From contig DAOPXW010000028.1 of the NCBI GenBank assembly GCA_035352555.1, positions 1 through 24,350 of the forward strand: a stretch of 24,350 nt of DNA, given 5' to 3'. The notes under the pieces were generated by a model. The model had not been told where the DNA came from. It saw only the letters and a program-made list of their open reading frames with translations, and made no database searches. The position numbers and the translations under genes were made by a program. Of the stretch, positions 1 to 8,425 are shown one piece after another; position 1 is the first letter of the stretch; each line of letters opens with the position of its first letter. The DNA comes from UBA2922 sp035352555. Its GTDB lineage: Bacteria; Bacillota; Clostridia; Oscillospirales; Oscillospiraceae.

Positions 1-1056
<1,056 letters not shown>

Positions 1057-1116
1057 AATTGTGTTTCCTCCCGTATTGTCGGTTCTAATTTTAATATTAA
1101 TATGTGGATGGTTGGA

Positions 1117-1731
1117 TCAGTTCGCGACCTTGACCATTGCGCAGCGGATCACCTTGTCGCCCAGAATAAAGCCTTTTTGGAATTCTTCCACGATTTCGTT
1201 TTCGCCCTTGGTGTCGTCCTCCACATGCATCACGGCGTTGTGGCGGCAGGGGTCAAACTTTTCGCCCACGCTGGGGATCGCGATGGCGCCCAGATTTTTC
1301 AGGGTCTCGTCGAACTGCGCCATGATCATTTCCACGCCCTTGCGGTAGGCCTCGTCCTCGGTGGACTGGGCCAGCGCCCGCACCAGATTGTCGTACACGG
1401 GCAGGAACCTGGTCACGGTGTCGGCCTTGATGTCGCCGTAGAGGCTGTCGCGCTCCTTCTGGCTGCGCTTGCGGAAGTTGTCGTATTCGGCCAGCAGCCG
1501 CAGATACTTGTCGCTGGCCTCCCGCAGCTTGTCGGCGTCGGTGGGCTCGGCTTTTTTCGGCGCTTCCTTTTTGGGTTCCTCCGGGGTTTTTTCAGGTTCG
1601 GTCTTTTCCGGGGTCCTTTCAGGTTCGGTCTTTTCTTCGATCGGGGCCTTGGCTGCATCCTTCACTTCCGGCGCCTCCTCGGCGGTCTGATCCTTCTTTT
1701 CCTCGGAAGACGGATTGTTTTTGCTGCTCAT
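1117..1731 (-). CDS. grpE: Nucleotide exchange factor GrpE
   Basis: GrpE releases ADP from DnaK and so sets the chaperone cycle rate. The 204-residue product has a charged, probably disordered N-terminal tail (residues 1 to about 68, rich in Glu, Lys, Pro and Thr). The GrpE core follows: a coiled-coil helix (KYLRLLAEYDNFRKRSQKE), the YDNLVRAL segment, and the C-terminal beta domain with FDPCRHNAVMHVED and GFILGDKVIRCAMVKVAN, close to the family signature. The ATG at 1731 lies 3 nt after the hrcA stop, with the nearest purine-rich site (GGGGAT) inside the hrcA end, so translational coupling is likely. The tail contains a tandem duplication of nine codons (separate entry). Confidence 0.96.
   Translation of the reverse strand: MSSKNNPSSEEKKDQTAEEAPEVKDAAKAPIEEKTEPERTPEKTEPEKTPEEPKKEAPKKAEPTDADKLREASDKYLRLLAEYDNFRKRSQKERDSLYGDIKADTVTRFLPVYDNLVRALAQSTEDEAYRKGVEMIMAQFDETLKNLGAIAIPSVGEKFDPCRHNAVMHVEDDTKGENEIVEEFQKGFILGDKVIRCAMVKVAN
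1581..1634 (-). repeat. Two tandem 27-nt units in the grpE tail
   Basis: Units 1581-1607 and 1608-1634 match at 25 of 27 bases; they differ only at the eighth and ninth bases (TT against CC on the plus strand). They encode two copies of a nine-residue Thr-Pro-Glu-Lys-rich segment (TPEKTEPER / TPEKTEPEK). Being a multiple of three, the duplication keeps the frame and only lengthens the disordered tail. Confidence 0.8.
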
Positions 1732-1734
1732 CGT

Positions 1735-2814
1735 TTATTTGTCATCCCCTTTGATTATCAGTTTGTTGTTCATGCCCGGCGGCGGGGTCTCGCCGCCTCC
1801 CAGCCGTTTGGAAAGTCCGTCGGCCAGGAATTTCAGCTTGGCGGCCACCGCGGAATAATCCATCCGGGTGGGACCCACCACGCCGATGATGCCGCGCATA
1901 TTATCGCCGGCGTCGTAGCTGGCGATGATGACGCTGGAGTCCTTCAGCTCCTCGGCCACGTTTTCCGGGCCGATAAGCACGCGCACCTCGTCCTTCCCGA
2001 TGGGCGCGGAGCTCTCCGGCAGGATGTAGCCGCCGTTGGAGAGATAGCTCATCAGCCGGTGCGCCTTGTCGGGATCGCGGAACTCCGGCTGGCTCAGCAG
2101 CCGGTTTTCGCCGGTGACGTAAGCTTCCGTCGTGTGGGATTCGCTGAGCACCTCGATGACGAAGGAGGCGATGACGCTGGTGATGCCCAGCGTATCGTCC
2201 GCCGCGCGCTCCGCGGAGGAGATCAGCAGCGGCGTGACCTTGTCGTCGGCGATGCCGGTGAAGTTGGCGTTGAACAGACTGGACATTTTCTGCATCATGC
2301 TCTGGGTCACGGAGACCGGCAGATGCACCAGCTTATTCTTCACCGTGTTGTTGGACAGCAGCACCACGATGATAAAGGTGTTGGCGTCCACATAAATGAT
2401 GTCGAAGCGGGAGACGGTGGCCGGGGTCGGCGCGGTCAGCGCCAGCGCCGGGTAGTTGGTAAGCTGGGAAGCCAGCTTGCCGATATCGGTCATGGCGGTA
2501 TCCAGCTGGAGCGGCTGATCGTTCAGGGTCTTGTCAATCTTTTCCGTCTCCTCGCTGGAGAGCTTCTGCCGGCCCATGAGCTCGTTGACATAGGTACGGT
2601 AACCCAGCGGCGTGGGCACGCGCCCCGCAGAGGTATGGGGCTGTTCCAGATAACCCATGCTCACCAGCTCCGCAAGCTCGTTGCGGATGGTGGCCGAAGA
2701 ACAGCCCAGACAGGCGTTTTCCGCCAGCGTCTTGCTGCCCACCGGCTCCGCCGTCCGAACGTATTCGTCCACCACGGCGGCCAGGATCTTCTTTTTTCTT
2801 TCGCTCAGCTCCAT
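1735..2814 (-). CDS. hrcA: Heat-inducible transcription repressor HrcA
   Basis: HrcA is the repressor of class I heat-shock genes; it binds the CIRCE inverted repeat and in other bacteria needs GroEL for activity. The 359-residue product begins MELSERKKKILAAVVDEYVRTAEPVGSKTL, typical of the family. The N-terminal winged helix includes SSATIRNELAEL and GYLEQPHTSAGRVPT (about residues 40-70). The rest fits the GAF-like and dimerisation domains, ending in the conserved GVVGPTRMDYS segment. The ATG at 2814 is kept because it matches the family N-terminus; the best GGAG is rather far (14 nt). It is first in the hrcA-grpE-dnaK operon, with CIRCE 23 bp upstream, so it should repress itself and the chaperones. 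Confidence 0.97.
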   Translation of the reverse strand: MELSERKKKILAAVVDEYVRTAEPVGSKTLAENACLGCSSATIRNELAELVSMGYLEQPHTSAGRVPTPLGYRTYVNELMGRQKLSSEETEKIDKTLNDQPLQLDTAMTDIGKLASQLTNYPALALTAPTPATVSRFDIIYVDANTFIIVVLLSNNTVKNKLVHLPVSVTQSMMQKMSSLFNANFTGIADDKVTPLLISSAERAADDTLGITSVIASFVIEVLSESHTTEAYVTGENRLLSQPEFRDPDKAHRLMSYLSNGGYILPESSAPIGKDEVRVLIGPENVAEELKDSSVIIASYDAGDNMRGIIGVVGPTRMDYSAVAAKLKFLADGLSKRLGGGETPPPGMNNKLIIKGDDK

Positions 2815-2836
2815 GGCACCGTCCGTTTCTCCGTTT

Positions 2837-2863
2837 TTGGCACTCTCGCCTTACGAGTGCTAA
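2837..2863 (-). promoter_or_regulatory. CIRCE operator (HrcA binding site)
   Basis: On the minus strand the site is TTAGCACTC, a 9-nt spacer, then GAGTGCCAA. This matches the CIRCE consensus TTAGCACTC-N9-GAGTGCTAA with one mismatch in the distal arm. It overlaps the last two bases of the hrcA -10 box and extends over the predicted transcription start, the standard placement for HrcA repression. Confidence 0.96.
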
Positions 2864-2890
2864 TATAGCATTCCCCGAACCAAAAGTCAA
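2862..2890 (-). promoter_or_regulatory. Sigma-A-type promoter of hrcA-grpE-dnaK
   Basis: On the minus strand, -35 TTGACT (2885-2890), a 17-nt spacer and -10 TATATT (2862-2867). The -10 box shares two bases with CIRCE, which explains how HrcA would block initiation. Confidence 0.88.
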
Positions 2891-2988
2891 TAGTCGCTTC
2901 CGCAAGTTGACAAATAATTCATATTTTTTGTACGCCGCCGAAATGGGGCGCAAGCGGTCGAGGCGCCGGTCAAACTGCCGGCTGCGGC

Positions 2989-3019
2989 CCCTGTTTTGCC
3001 GCCGCCGGGCAAAACAGGG
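2989..3019. repeat. 12-bp perfect inverted repeat in the divergent intergenic region
   Basis: Arms CCCTGTTTTGCC (2989-3000) and GGCAAAACAGGG (3008-3019) with a 7-nt loop. Neither strand has a T-run after the stem, so this is not a convincing intrinsic terminator. It sits about 100 bp upstream of the hrcA -35 box and about 30 bp upstream of the -35 box of the plus-strand promoter. Function unknown: insulator, operator or fossil hairpin are all possible. The remaining bases of 2891-3051 show nothing else clear. Confidence 0.75.
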
Positions 3020-3037
3020 CCCTATTGCGTTAAATTG

Positions 3038-3063
3038 CTGACTAAAGCCCCTTGAAATGTCAG
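3038..3063. promoter_or_regulatory. Short inverted repeat around the -35 box (possible operator)
   Basis: CTGAC at 3038-3042 and GTCAG at 3059-3063 flank the -35 hexamer of the promoter for the 902-residue oxidoreductase. A repressor or redox-responsive regulator could bind here, but with arms of only 5 bp, chance is possible. Confidence 0.35.
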
Positions 3064-3081
3064 TCGGTCATACATTATAAT
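3052..3081 (+). promoter_or_regulatory. Sigma-A-type promoter of the oxidoreductase-hypA operon
   Basis: -35 TTGAAA (3052-3057), an 18-nt spacer and a perfect -10 TATAAT (3076-3081). The predicted start near 3088 leaves a leader of about 74 nt before the ATG at 3162. Confidence 0.82.
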
Positions 3082-3161
3082 GGGAGCATATCGGACAAAC
3101 CACCCCGCGTTCCCCCATAAAAAACAGGTAAAATAACAGTCGACCGAAAGGAAGGAACAGC

Positions 3162-5870
3162 ATGGCACACAGACCGAACTTGCTAAAGCTGGTCACCAAG
3201 ATCAGTCTTGAGAGCATGACTTACACCGGCATCACCTATTCCGACCCCGAGTACCGCATTCTTGACCCCATCTTCAGCGACGATATGGTCGCCGTGATGA
3301 TGCACCTGAAGCTGAACACCAACCGCACGCTGGAGGAAATCTCCCGCCGGGCGGACATGGACATCGACTTCGTCAGGGATCAACTGGCAAAGCTGCGCGA
3401 GACCGGGGCCGTGCGGGTCCACTATGTGGACGGCGTGGCCAACTACTATTATCCCATCTGGGTTCCCGGCATCATGGAGGGCGTGCTTTCCAACAAGGCG
3501 CAGTGCGAGCGCTATCCCGATCTGGGCGCCTGCTTTGAGGAATATACCCGCCGCCGCATCGCCCCGCTGGTCCCCAACCTGGGCACCGGGATGTCCCTGA
3601 TGCGCGTCATGCCCGTGGAGACCGCCATCAACAGCAACAACCGCGTCGCCTCTTACGACGAGCTGTCCACTCTCATCGAGAACGCCACCGCCATCTCCGT
3701 GGGGCCCTGCTCCTGCCGCCGTTCCCGCCGTCTGATGGGCGAGGGCTGCGGCCATCTCGAGGACGACATGTGCATGTACCTCAACGACAACGCCAAGAAC
3801 TTTGCCGAGCTGGGCTCCCACCGCCTCGTCAGCAAGGAGGAGGCCTATGCGATCCTCAAGCGCGCCGAGGACAACGGTCTGATCCATGAGATCAACCAGG
3901 CCGACGGCTTTGAGGAGGCCAACGCCATCTGCAACTGCTGCTCCTGCTCCTGCTACTCGCTGCGCATCGGCGCCTATTTCCGCACGCCGGACACCATCCG
4001 CTCCAACTATGTGGCCAGGGTGGACAAATCGAGCTGCGTGGCCTGCGGCCAGTGCGTGGAAAACTGCCAGATGAACGCGCTGAAGCTTGGTAAAAAGCTC
4101 TGCTCCGCCGACGGTGAGGAAGCCGTGGAGCTTGACCCCGTCCCCGGTGAAAAATTCTGGACCAGCAAGGATTACAACAAGGATTACCGCACCGACCGCA
4201 CGGACGTCACCGCCGACGGCACCGCCCCCTGCAAGGCCAAGTGCCCGGCCCATATCCCCGTGCAGGGCTACATCAAGCTGGCCTCCCAGGGTAAGTACAA
4301 GGAAGCGCTGGAGCTTATCAAAAATGAAAATCCGTTCCCCGCGGTCTGCGGCCGCATCTGCAACAAGGCCTGCGAGGACGCCTGCACCCGAGGCAGCGTG
4401 GACGATCCCCTCGCCATCGACGATATCAAGAAGTTCATCGCCGATCAGGAGCTGAAGGCCGGCAGCCGTTTCGTCCCCGCCATGCTCAACCAGACCGGCA
4501 GGCCCTATGAAAACAAGATCGCCGTCATCGGCGCGGGTCCCGCGGGTCTGAGCTGCGCCTACTACCTCAAGATCAAGGGCTATCCCGTGACCGTGTTTGA
4601 AAAGGAAAAGCAGCTGGGCGGCATGCTCACCCTGGGCATCCCCGAATTCCGGCTGGAGAAGAAGGTCGTCAACGCCGAGATCGACATTCTCAGGGAGATG
4701 GGCGTGGAGTTCAAAACCGGCGTCGAGGTCGGCAGGGACGTCACCCTCCCCGAGCTGCGCCGGCAGGGCTATGAAGCCTTCTATCTGGGCATCGGCGCCT
4801 CCAAGGGCACGCCGGTGGGCTGCAAGGGCGACGATCTCGAGGGCGTGTGGACCGGTCTGGACTTCCTGCGGGATGTCAACACCGGCAAAAAGCCCGAGGT
4901 CGGCGGGCAGGTCGCCGTGGTGGGCGGCGGCAACGTGGCCATGGACGTGGCCCGCGCCGCGGTGCGCCTGGGCGCCGAAAAAGTGACTGTCCTCTATCGC
5001 CGCTCCGAGGAGGAGATGCCCGCTGCCGCCGACGAGGTGGAGGAGGCCAAAGCCGAGGGCGTGGAGTTCAAATATCTCGTCTCCCCCGCCGCCATCGAAG
5101 CCGGCGCGGACGGCAGGGCCGCCGGCATCGTGCTGGAAATCAACGAGCTGGGCGAGCCGGACGCCAAGGGCCGCCGCAAGCCCGTCCCCACCGGCAGGAC
5201 CGAGACTCTCCCCGTCACCGCCGTCATCTCCGCCATCGGCCAGAAGGTCGATCTCGGCGGCATGGACAAGGGCGCCGGTTTCGCCGTGAACAAAAACGGT
5301 ACCGTGGTGGCCGACGCCATGACCTGCCAGACCGGCGAACCCGACGTTTTCGCCGGCGGCGACGTAGTCACCGGCCCGAAATTCGCCATCGACGCCATCG
5401 CGGCCGGCAAGGAAGCCGCCATTTCCATCCACCGCTACGTGCATCCCGGCCAGACGCTGGACATTGGCCGCGACCATCGCGATTACAAGCCGCTGGACGT
5501 GAAGAACGCGGCCATCGCCATCGACTCCTTCGATGCTCCCGCCCGCCAGCGCGCGGCGGCCCCCTCCCCCGAGAAGGCCAAGAAGACCTTCAGGGATCTG
5601 CGCGGCACCTTCACGGAGGACCAGCTGAAGAAGGAGACCGAGCGCTGCCTTGGCTGCGGCGCGGTGGTGGTCAACGAGAATATGTGCGTGGGCTGCGGCG
5701 TATGCACCACCAAGTGCAGGTTCGACGCGATCCATCTGGAGAAGGTCCGCGACCACAAGGGCACCCCGTATTTCAAGACCCTGGGCCACGCCGCCGGACA
5801 TGCCGGCATGCGCTACGGCAAGCTGGTGGCGCAGACCATTTCCAAGCCCTTCGGCAAGAAGGCGGACTGA
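3162..5870 (+). CDS. Multi-domain Fe-S/FAD/NAD(P) oxidoreductase (GltD/NfnB-like) with winged-helix-like N-terminus
   Basis: A 902-residue flavoprotein likely to move electrons between NAD(P)H and ferredoxin-type clusters; the exact partner is unknown. Residues about 35-95 look like a winged helix (TLEEISRRADMDIDFVRDQL, then a beta wing). Cys-rich segments follow: C183, C185, C196, C204, then the dense C257/C259/C260/C262/C264. A ferredoxin motif lies at C292, C295, C298, C302. From C357 (CKAKCPAHIPV, then CGRICNKACEDAC) it follows the glutamate-synthase small-subunit pattern. The FAD loop GAGPAGLS is near 457, the NAD(P) loop GGGNVAMDVA near 588, and AGGDVVTGP near 731. It ends with C829/C832 and C842-C852 (CVGCGVCTTKC). 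AGGAAGGA precedes the ATG. hypA follows 13 nt downstream, hinting at a hydrogenase link. An anabolic GltD role is less likely because no gltB is seen. Confidence 0.88.
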   Translation: MAHRPNLLKLVTKISLESMTYTGITYSDPEYRILDPIFSDDMVAVMMHLKLNTNRTLEEISRRADMDIDFVRDQLAKLRETGAVRVHYVDGVANYYYPIWVPGIMEGVLSNKAQCERYPDLGACFEEYTRRRIAPLVPNLGTGMSLMRVMPVETAINSNNRVASYDELSTLIENATAISVGPCSCRRSRRLMGEGCGHLEDDMCMYLNDNAKNFAELGSHRLVSKEEAYAILKRAEDNGLIHEINQADGFEEANAICNCCSCSCYSLRIGAYFRTPDTIRSNYVARVDKSSCVACGQCVENCQMNALKLGKKLCSADGEEAVELDPVPGEKFWTSKDYNKDYRTDRTDVTADGTAPCKAKCPAHIPVQGYIKLASQGKYKEALELIKNENPFPAVCGRICNKACEDACTRGSVDDPLAIDDIKKFIADQELKAGSRFVPAMLNQTGRPYENKIAVIGAGPAGLSCAYYLKIKGYPVTVFEKEKQLGGMLTLGIPEFRLEKKVVNAEIDILREMGVEFKTGVEVGRDVTLPELRRQGYEAFYLGIGASKGTPVGCKGDDLEGVWTGLDFLRDVNTGKKPEVGGQVAVVGGGNVAMDVARAAVRLGAEKVTVLYRRSEEEMPAAADEVEEAKAEGVEFKYLVSPAAIEAGADGRAAGIVLEINELGEPDAKGRRKPVPTGRTETLPVTAVISAIGQKVDLGGMDKGAGFAVNKNGTVVADAMTCQTGEPDVFAGGDVVTGPKFAIDAIAAGKEAAISIHRYVHPGQTLDIGRDHRDYKPLDVKNAAIAIDSFDAPARQRAAAPSPEKAKKTFRDLRGTFTEDQLKKETERCLGCGAVVVNENMCVGCGVCTTKCRFDAIHLEKVRDHKGTPYFKTLGHAAGHAGMRYGKLVAQTISKPFGKKAD

Positions 5871-5883
5871 GTGGTGACGTCTC

Positions 5884-6234
5884 TTGCATGAAATCGGCAT
5901 CGTCAAGGCTGTGGTCAAGACCGTTCTGGATTTCGCCGCCGACAACGGCGTGGAGACCGTCAGCGAGATCGTGATGAGCGTGGGCGAGCTGAGTCTCGTC
6001 GTGCCGGACTATCTGGAAAAGCTCTATCCCGTGGTGGTGAAGGACACCCCGCTGAAGGATACCAGGCTGCTTCTTGAGATCGTCCCCGGTCTGGCCGAGT
6101 GCGAAGATTGCGACGCGATCTTCAACGTCGCCGCGTGCGAGGGCATCTGCCCCGACTGCGGCAGTCAGAACAAGCAGGTCCTCTCCGGCACGGAATGCAC
6201 CATCAAGGAAATTCACATCCCGGAAAGCCAATAA
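5884..6234 (+). CDS. hypA: Hydrogenase nickel-insertion protein HypA, TTG start
   Basis: HypA is a small zinc-binding metallochaperone that delivers Ni(II), with HypB, to NiFe-hydrogenase precursors. The 116-residue product starts at TTG (5884), read as fMet-His-Glu. The family needs His2 for nickel binding, and only this start places His and Glu at positions 2 and 3; the ATG at 5888 is out of frame. The zinc site is C73-x2-C76 with C89-x2-C92 (CEDC, CPDC); the end VLSGTECTIKEIHI is typical. The ribosome site is weak (GAGTGGTGA), consistent with coupling to the oxidoreductase 13 nt upstream. No hydrogenase or hypB is visible in the window; the operon closes with a terminator. Confidence 0.92.
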   Translation: MHEIGIVKAVVKTVLDFAADNGVETVSEIVMSVGELSLVVPDYLEKLYPVVVKDTPLKDTRLLLEIVPGLAECEDCDAIFNVAACEGICPDCGSQNKQVLSGTECTIKEIHIPESQ

Positions 6235-6238
6235 GCAA

Positions 6239-6273
6239 AACCGGCCTCACCTTTGGGTGAGGCCGGTTTTTTT
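6239..6273 (+). terminator. Intrinsic terminator after hypA
   Basis: 13-bp perfect stem (6239-6251 with 6256-6268), loop TTTG, then a continuous T-run to 6273. It begins 5 nt after the hypA stop and marks the end of the two-gene plus-strand operon. Confidence 0.95.
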
Positions 6274-6296
6274 ATAGTAGAAGCGAGCGTTTTTTC

Positions 6297-6932
6297 TCAG
6301 ATGATGCCCAGCGGTATCAGAACGGCCAGCAGCACGATATTGACCGCCACCATCGTGCCCACGATGGTCCACTGCTTTTTCGCCGGCAAATCATACACCA
6401 GATACGCCCCCACGAAGAAGGGGATGTAGGTCGTCACGAACACCGGCAGGGCGCCCCACCAGGGATAGACCCAGATAAACGCCGGGGTCCAGGCCAGAAA
6501 GATCTCAAAGATCGAGCAGAACAGGGCGAAGCCGATGCCGAAAAACCAGCGGTTGTTGATGCCCAGAATCTTTTTATGCTTATCCTCGGGCAGCAGCTTG
6601 CAGGTAAAGCCCGCGATGGAGAACATCAGCGAGAGCTCCACGCTGACGCCGATCAGCAAAATGAAGCTGGTGCTCTCGGGCGAAACCGTCCACAGCGCGT
6701 AGCCCCAGATGTGGCAGATCACGGCGTTGGCGATCTCATACAGCCAGTGGATGCTGTACAGCATCAGCGCCGCCGCCACGGCCCGATAGTTCTTTGCCTT
6801 GATCTCGTTGCAGTAGATGATCATCACGATGGCGAACAGCGCCAGCGTGGTCCAGTTGAAATTCGACGGGTCCCGCACTGCCGCCTTGGCGGCGTCCGCC
6901 GCCGGAGCGTACGACCAATTGCCGAACAGCAT
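6297..6932 (-). CDS. Unrecognised six-helix integral membrane protein
   Basis: A 211-residue product that I do not recognise. Hydrophobic segments at about residues 28-44, 50-73, 88-109, 129-148, 158-181 and 187-210 predict six transmembrane helices with a short N-terminus and almost no tail. Aromatic residues are frequent (WTPAFIWVYPWW near 148-159) and several charged or polar residues lie within helices (H62, E66, E99, E143), which could line a pocket or pore. The ATG at 6932 has a strong GGGAGGATG ribosome site 6 nt upstream, and a good promoter precedes it, so it is probably a real monocistronic gene. It is convergent with hypA. Transporter, sensor or enzyme cannot be told apart from the sequence. 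Confidence 0.85.
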   Translation of the reverse strand: MLFGNWSYAPAADAAKAAVRDPSNFNWTTLALFAIVMIIYCNEIKAKNYRAVAAALMLYSIHWLYEIANAVICHIWGYALWTVSPESTSFILLIGVSVELSLMFSIAGFTCKLLPEDKHKKILGINNRWFFGIGFALFCSIFEIFLAWTPAFIWVYPWWGALPVFVTTYIPFFVGAYLVYDLPAKKQWTIVGTMVAVNIVLLAVLIPLGII

Positions 6933-6974
6933 GGCTTCATCCTCCCTATTTTGTTTTGTCGCCGGATTTTCCCT

Positions 6975-7003
6975 ATTTTACCAGAAGTGCCGCCGATTTT
7001 CAA
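6975..7003 (-). promoter_or_regulatory. Promoter of the membrane-protein gene
   Basis: On the minus strand, -35 TTGAAA (6998-7003), a 17-nt spacer and -10 TAAAAT (6975-6980). It starts just after the rpoD terminator, so the gene is independently transcribed. Confidence 0.82.
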
Positions 7004-7004
7004 G

Positions 7005-7041
7005 TAAAAGCTGAAGCGGGCGGCCCATCGGCCGCCCGCTT
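7005..7041 (-). terminator. Intrinsic terminator after rpoD
   Basis: 12-bp perfect GC-rich stem (7030-7041 with 7014-7025) and a 4-nt loop, beginning 6 nt after the rpoD stop. On the minus strand the U-run is interrupted (TTCAGCTTTT). The opposite strand reads TTGCGTTTTT after the stem, so it could work in both directions. Confidence 0.8.
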
Positions 7042-7047
7042 GCGTTT

Positions 7048-8424
7048 TTAGCTCAGAAAATCCCTCAGCCTCTTACTGCGGCTGGGATGGCGCAGCTTGC
7101 GCAGGGCCTTGGCCTCGATCTGGCGGATACGCTCGCGGGTGACGTTGAATTCCTTGCCAACCTCCTCCAGCGTGCGGGTGCGGCCGTCCAGGATGCCGAA
7201 GCGCAGCTCCAGCACCTTCTTTTCCCGGGGCGTCAGCGTGTCCATGACCTCCATGAGCTGCTCCTTCAGTAACGAGAAGGACGCGGCCTCGGAAGGCTCG
7301 GAGGCGTCCTCGTCGGGAATGAAATCGCCCAGATGGGAATCCTCCTCCTCACCGATAGGGGTCTCCAGGGACACGGGCTCCTGCGCGATCTTGAGAATAT
7401 CGCGCACCTTGTCCACGGGCATATTCATCTCCGCGGCAATCTCCTCGGCGGTGGGATCATGGCCCAGCTCCTGCAGCAGCTGCCGGGACACGCGGATGAC
7501 CTTGTTGATGGTCTCCACCATGTGCACGGGGATGCGGATGGTGCGGGCCTGATCGGCGATGGCCCGGGTGATGGCCTGCCGGATCCACCAGGTGGCGTAG
7601 GTGGAGAACTTATAGCCCTTGGTGTAGTCGAACTTTTCCACGGCCTTGATCAGGCCCAGATTGCCCTCCTGGATCAGATCGAGGAACAGCATCCCCCGGC
7701 CCACATAGCGCTTGGCAATGGACACCACCAGGCGGAGGTTGGCCTCCGCCATGCGGCGTTTGGCCTCCTCGTCGCCGTCGGCCATGCGCACGGCCAGCTC
7801 CACTTCCTCCTCCGGGGTCAGCAGGGGCACCTTGCCGATCTCCTTGAGATACATCCGCACGGGGTCGTCCGTGGTGTAATTGTCGGCCAGAGAATCGGCG
7901 TCTGCGGTGATCTCCTCCTCGGTGACCTCCTCGATCTCCTCCAGCTCCTCCAGCGCGGGCAGCTCGTCGTCGTCTACGGGGGGCAGCTCGTCGTCGGGGA
8001 TGTCGATGTCCACGCCGGCGGCCTCCAGCGCCTCATAAAACTTATCCACAGCCTCGGGGTCGAGACCCCACTGCTCGATGCCCTCCAGATCCTTGGTGAT
8101 GAGCTTTCCGGCCTTTTTGCCCCGCTCGATGAGCTCCGCCAGCTTGTCCTCGGCGGTTTTCTGCGCGCTCTCGCCGCCCTCGTCGGCGGATTCGTCCTGT
8201 GCGGGCGCGTCCTCCTCGACGGGGTCCTTGACGGGAAGCTTTTTGGCCGCCGGCTTCTTTGCGGCGGGCGTCTTCCCGGCCTCGGCCGGGACCTCTTCTG
8301 CTTTGTTCTCCGTCTCCGCGGGCTTGGCTGCCGGCTTCTTTGCGGGTTTCGTGACGGGCTCGGCGTCAGCCGCCGCGGTCGTCTCCTCCGCGGCCGTATT
8401 TTCGTTGATACTCTTTGTGCTCAT
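7048..8424 (-). CDS. rpoD: Primary (housekeeping) sigma factor RpoD/SigA
   Basis: The 458-residue primary sigma-70 factor that directs RNA polymerase to -10/-35 promoters. The N-terminus is Ala/Lys/Pro/Glu-rich (to about 90) and poorly conserved. An acidic region (IDIPDDELPPVDDDEL) follows, then DPVRMYLKEIGKVPLLT (region 1.2) and region 2 (RLVVSIAKRYVGRGMLFLDL, FSTYATWWIRQAITRAI). Region 3 includes PIGEEEDSHLGDFI; the region 4.2 helix-turn-helix is TLEEVGKEFNVTRERIRQIE, ending LRKLRHPSRSKRLRDFLS. I place the start at the ATG at 8424, one base after the dnaG stop, with GGTGG 5 nt upstream. TTG at 8436 or GTG at 8433 would overlap dnaG and are less likely. Last gene of dgt-dnaG-rpoD. Confidence 0.96.
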   Translation of the reverse strand: MSTKSINENTAAEETTAAADAEPVTKPAKKPAAKPAETENKAEEVPAEAGKTPAAKKPAAKKLPVKDPVEEDAPAQDESADEGGESAQKTAEDKLAELIERGKKAGKLITKDLEGIEQWGLDPEAVDKFYEALEAAGVDIDIPDDELPPVDDDELPALEELEEIEEVTEEEITADADSLADNYTTDDPVRMYLKEIGKVPLLTPEEEVELAVRMADGDEEAKRRMAEANLRLVVSIAKRYVGRGMLFLDLIQEGNLGLIKAVEKFDYTKGYKFSTYATWWIRQAITRAIADQARTIRIPVHMVETINKVIRVSRQLLQELGHDPTAEEIAAEMNMPVDKVRDILKIAQEPVSLETPIGEEEDSHLGDFIPDEDASEPSEAASFSLLKEQLMEVMDTLTPREKKVLELRFGILDGRTRTLEEVGKEFNVTRERIRQIEAKALRKLRHPSRSKRLRDFLS

Positions 8425-8425
8425 A

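Noticed and set aside
2907..2935. TTGACA at 2907-2912 on the plus strand as a -35 box
   Set aside because: No acceptable -10 box at 16-18 bp; a much better plus-strand promoter lies at 3052-3081.
3183..5945. A 920-codon open frame on the minus strand opposite the oxidoreductase gene
   Set aside because: It is a shadow of a GC-rich gene: low-complexity Gly/Ala/Val/His-rich translation, no motifs, while the plus strand carries clear FAD, NAD(P) and Fe-S motifs.
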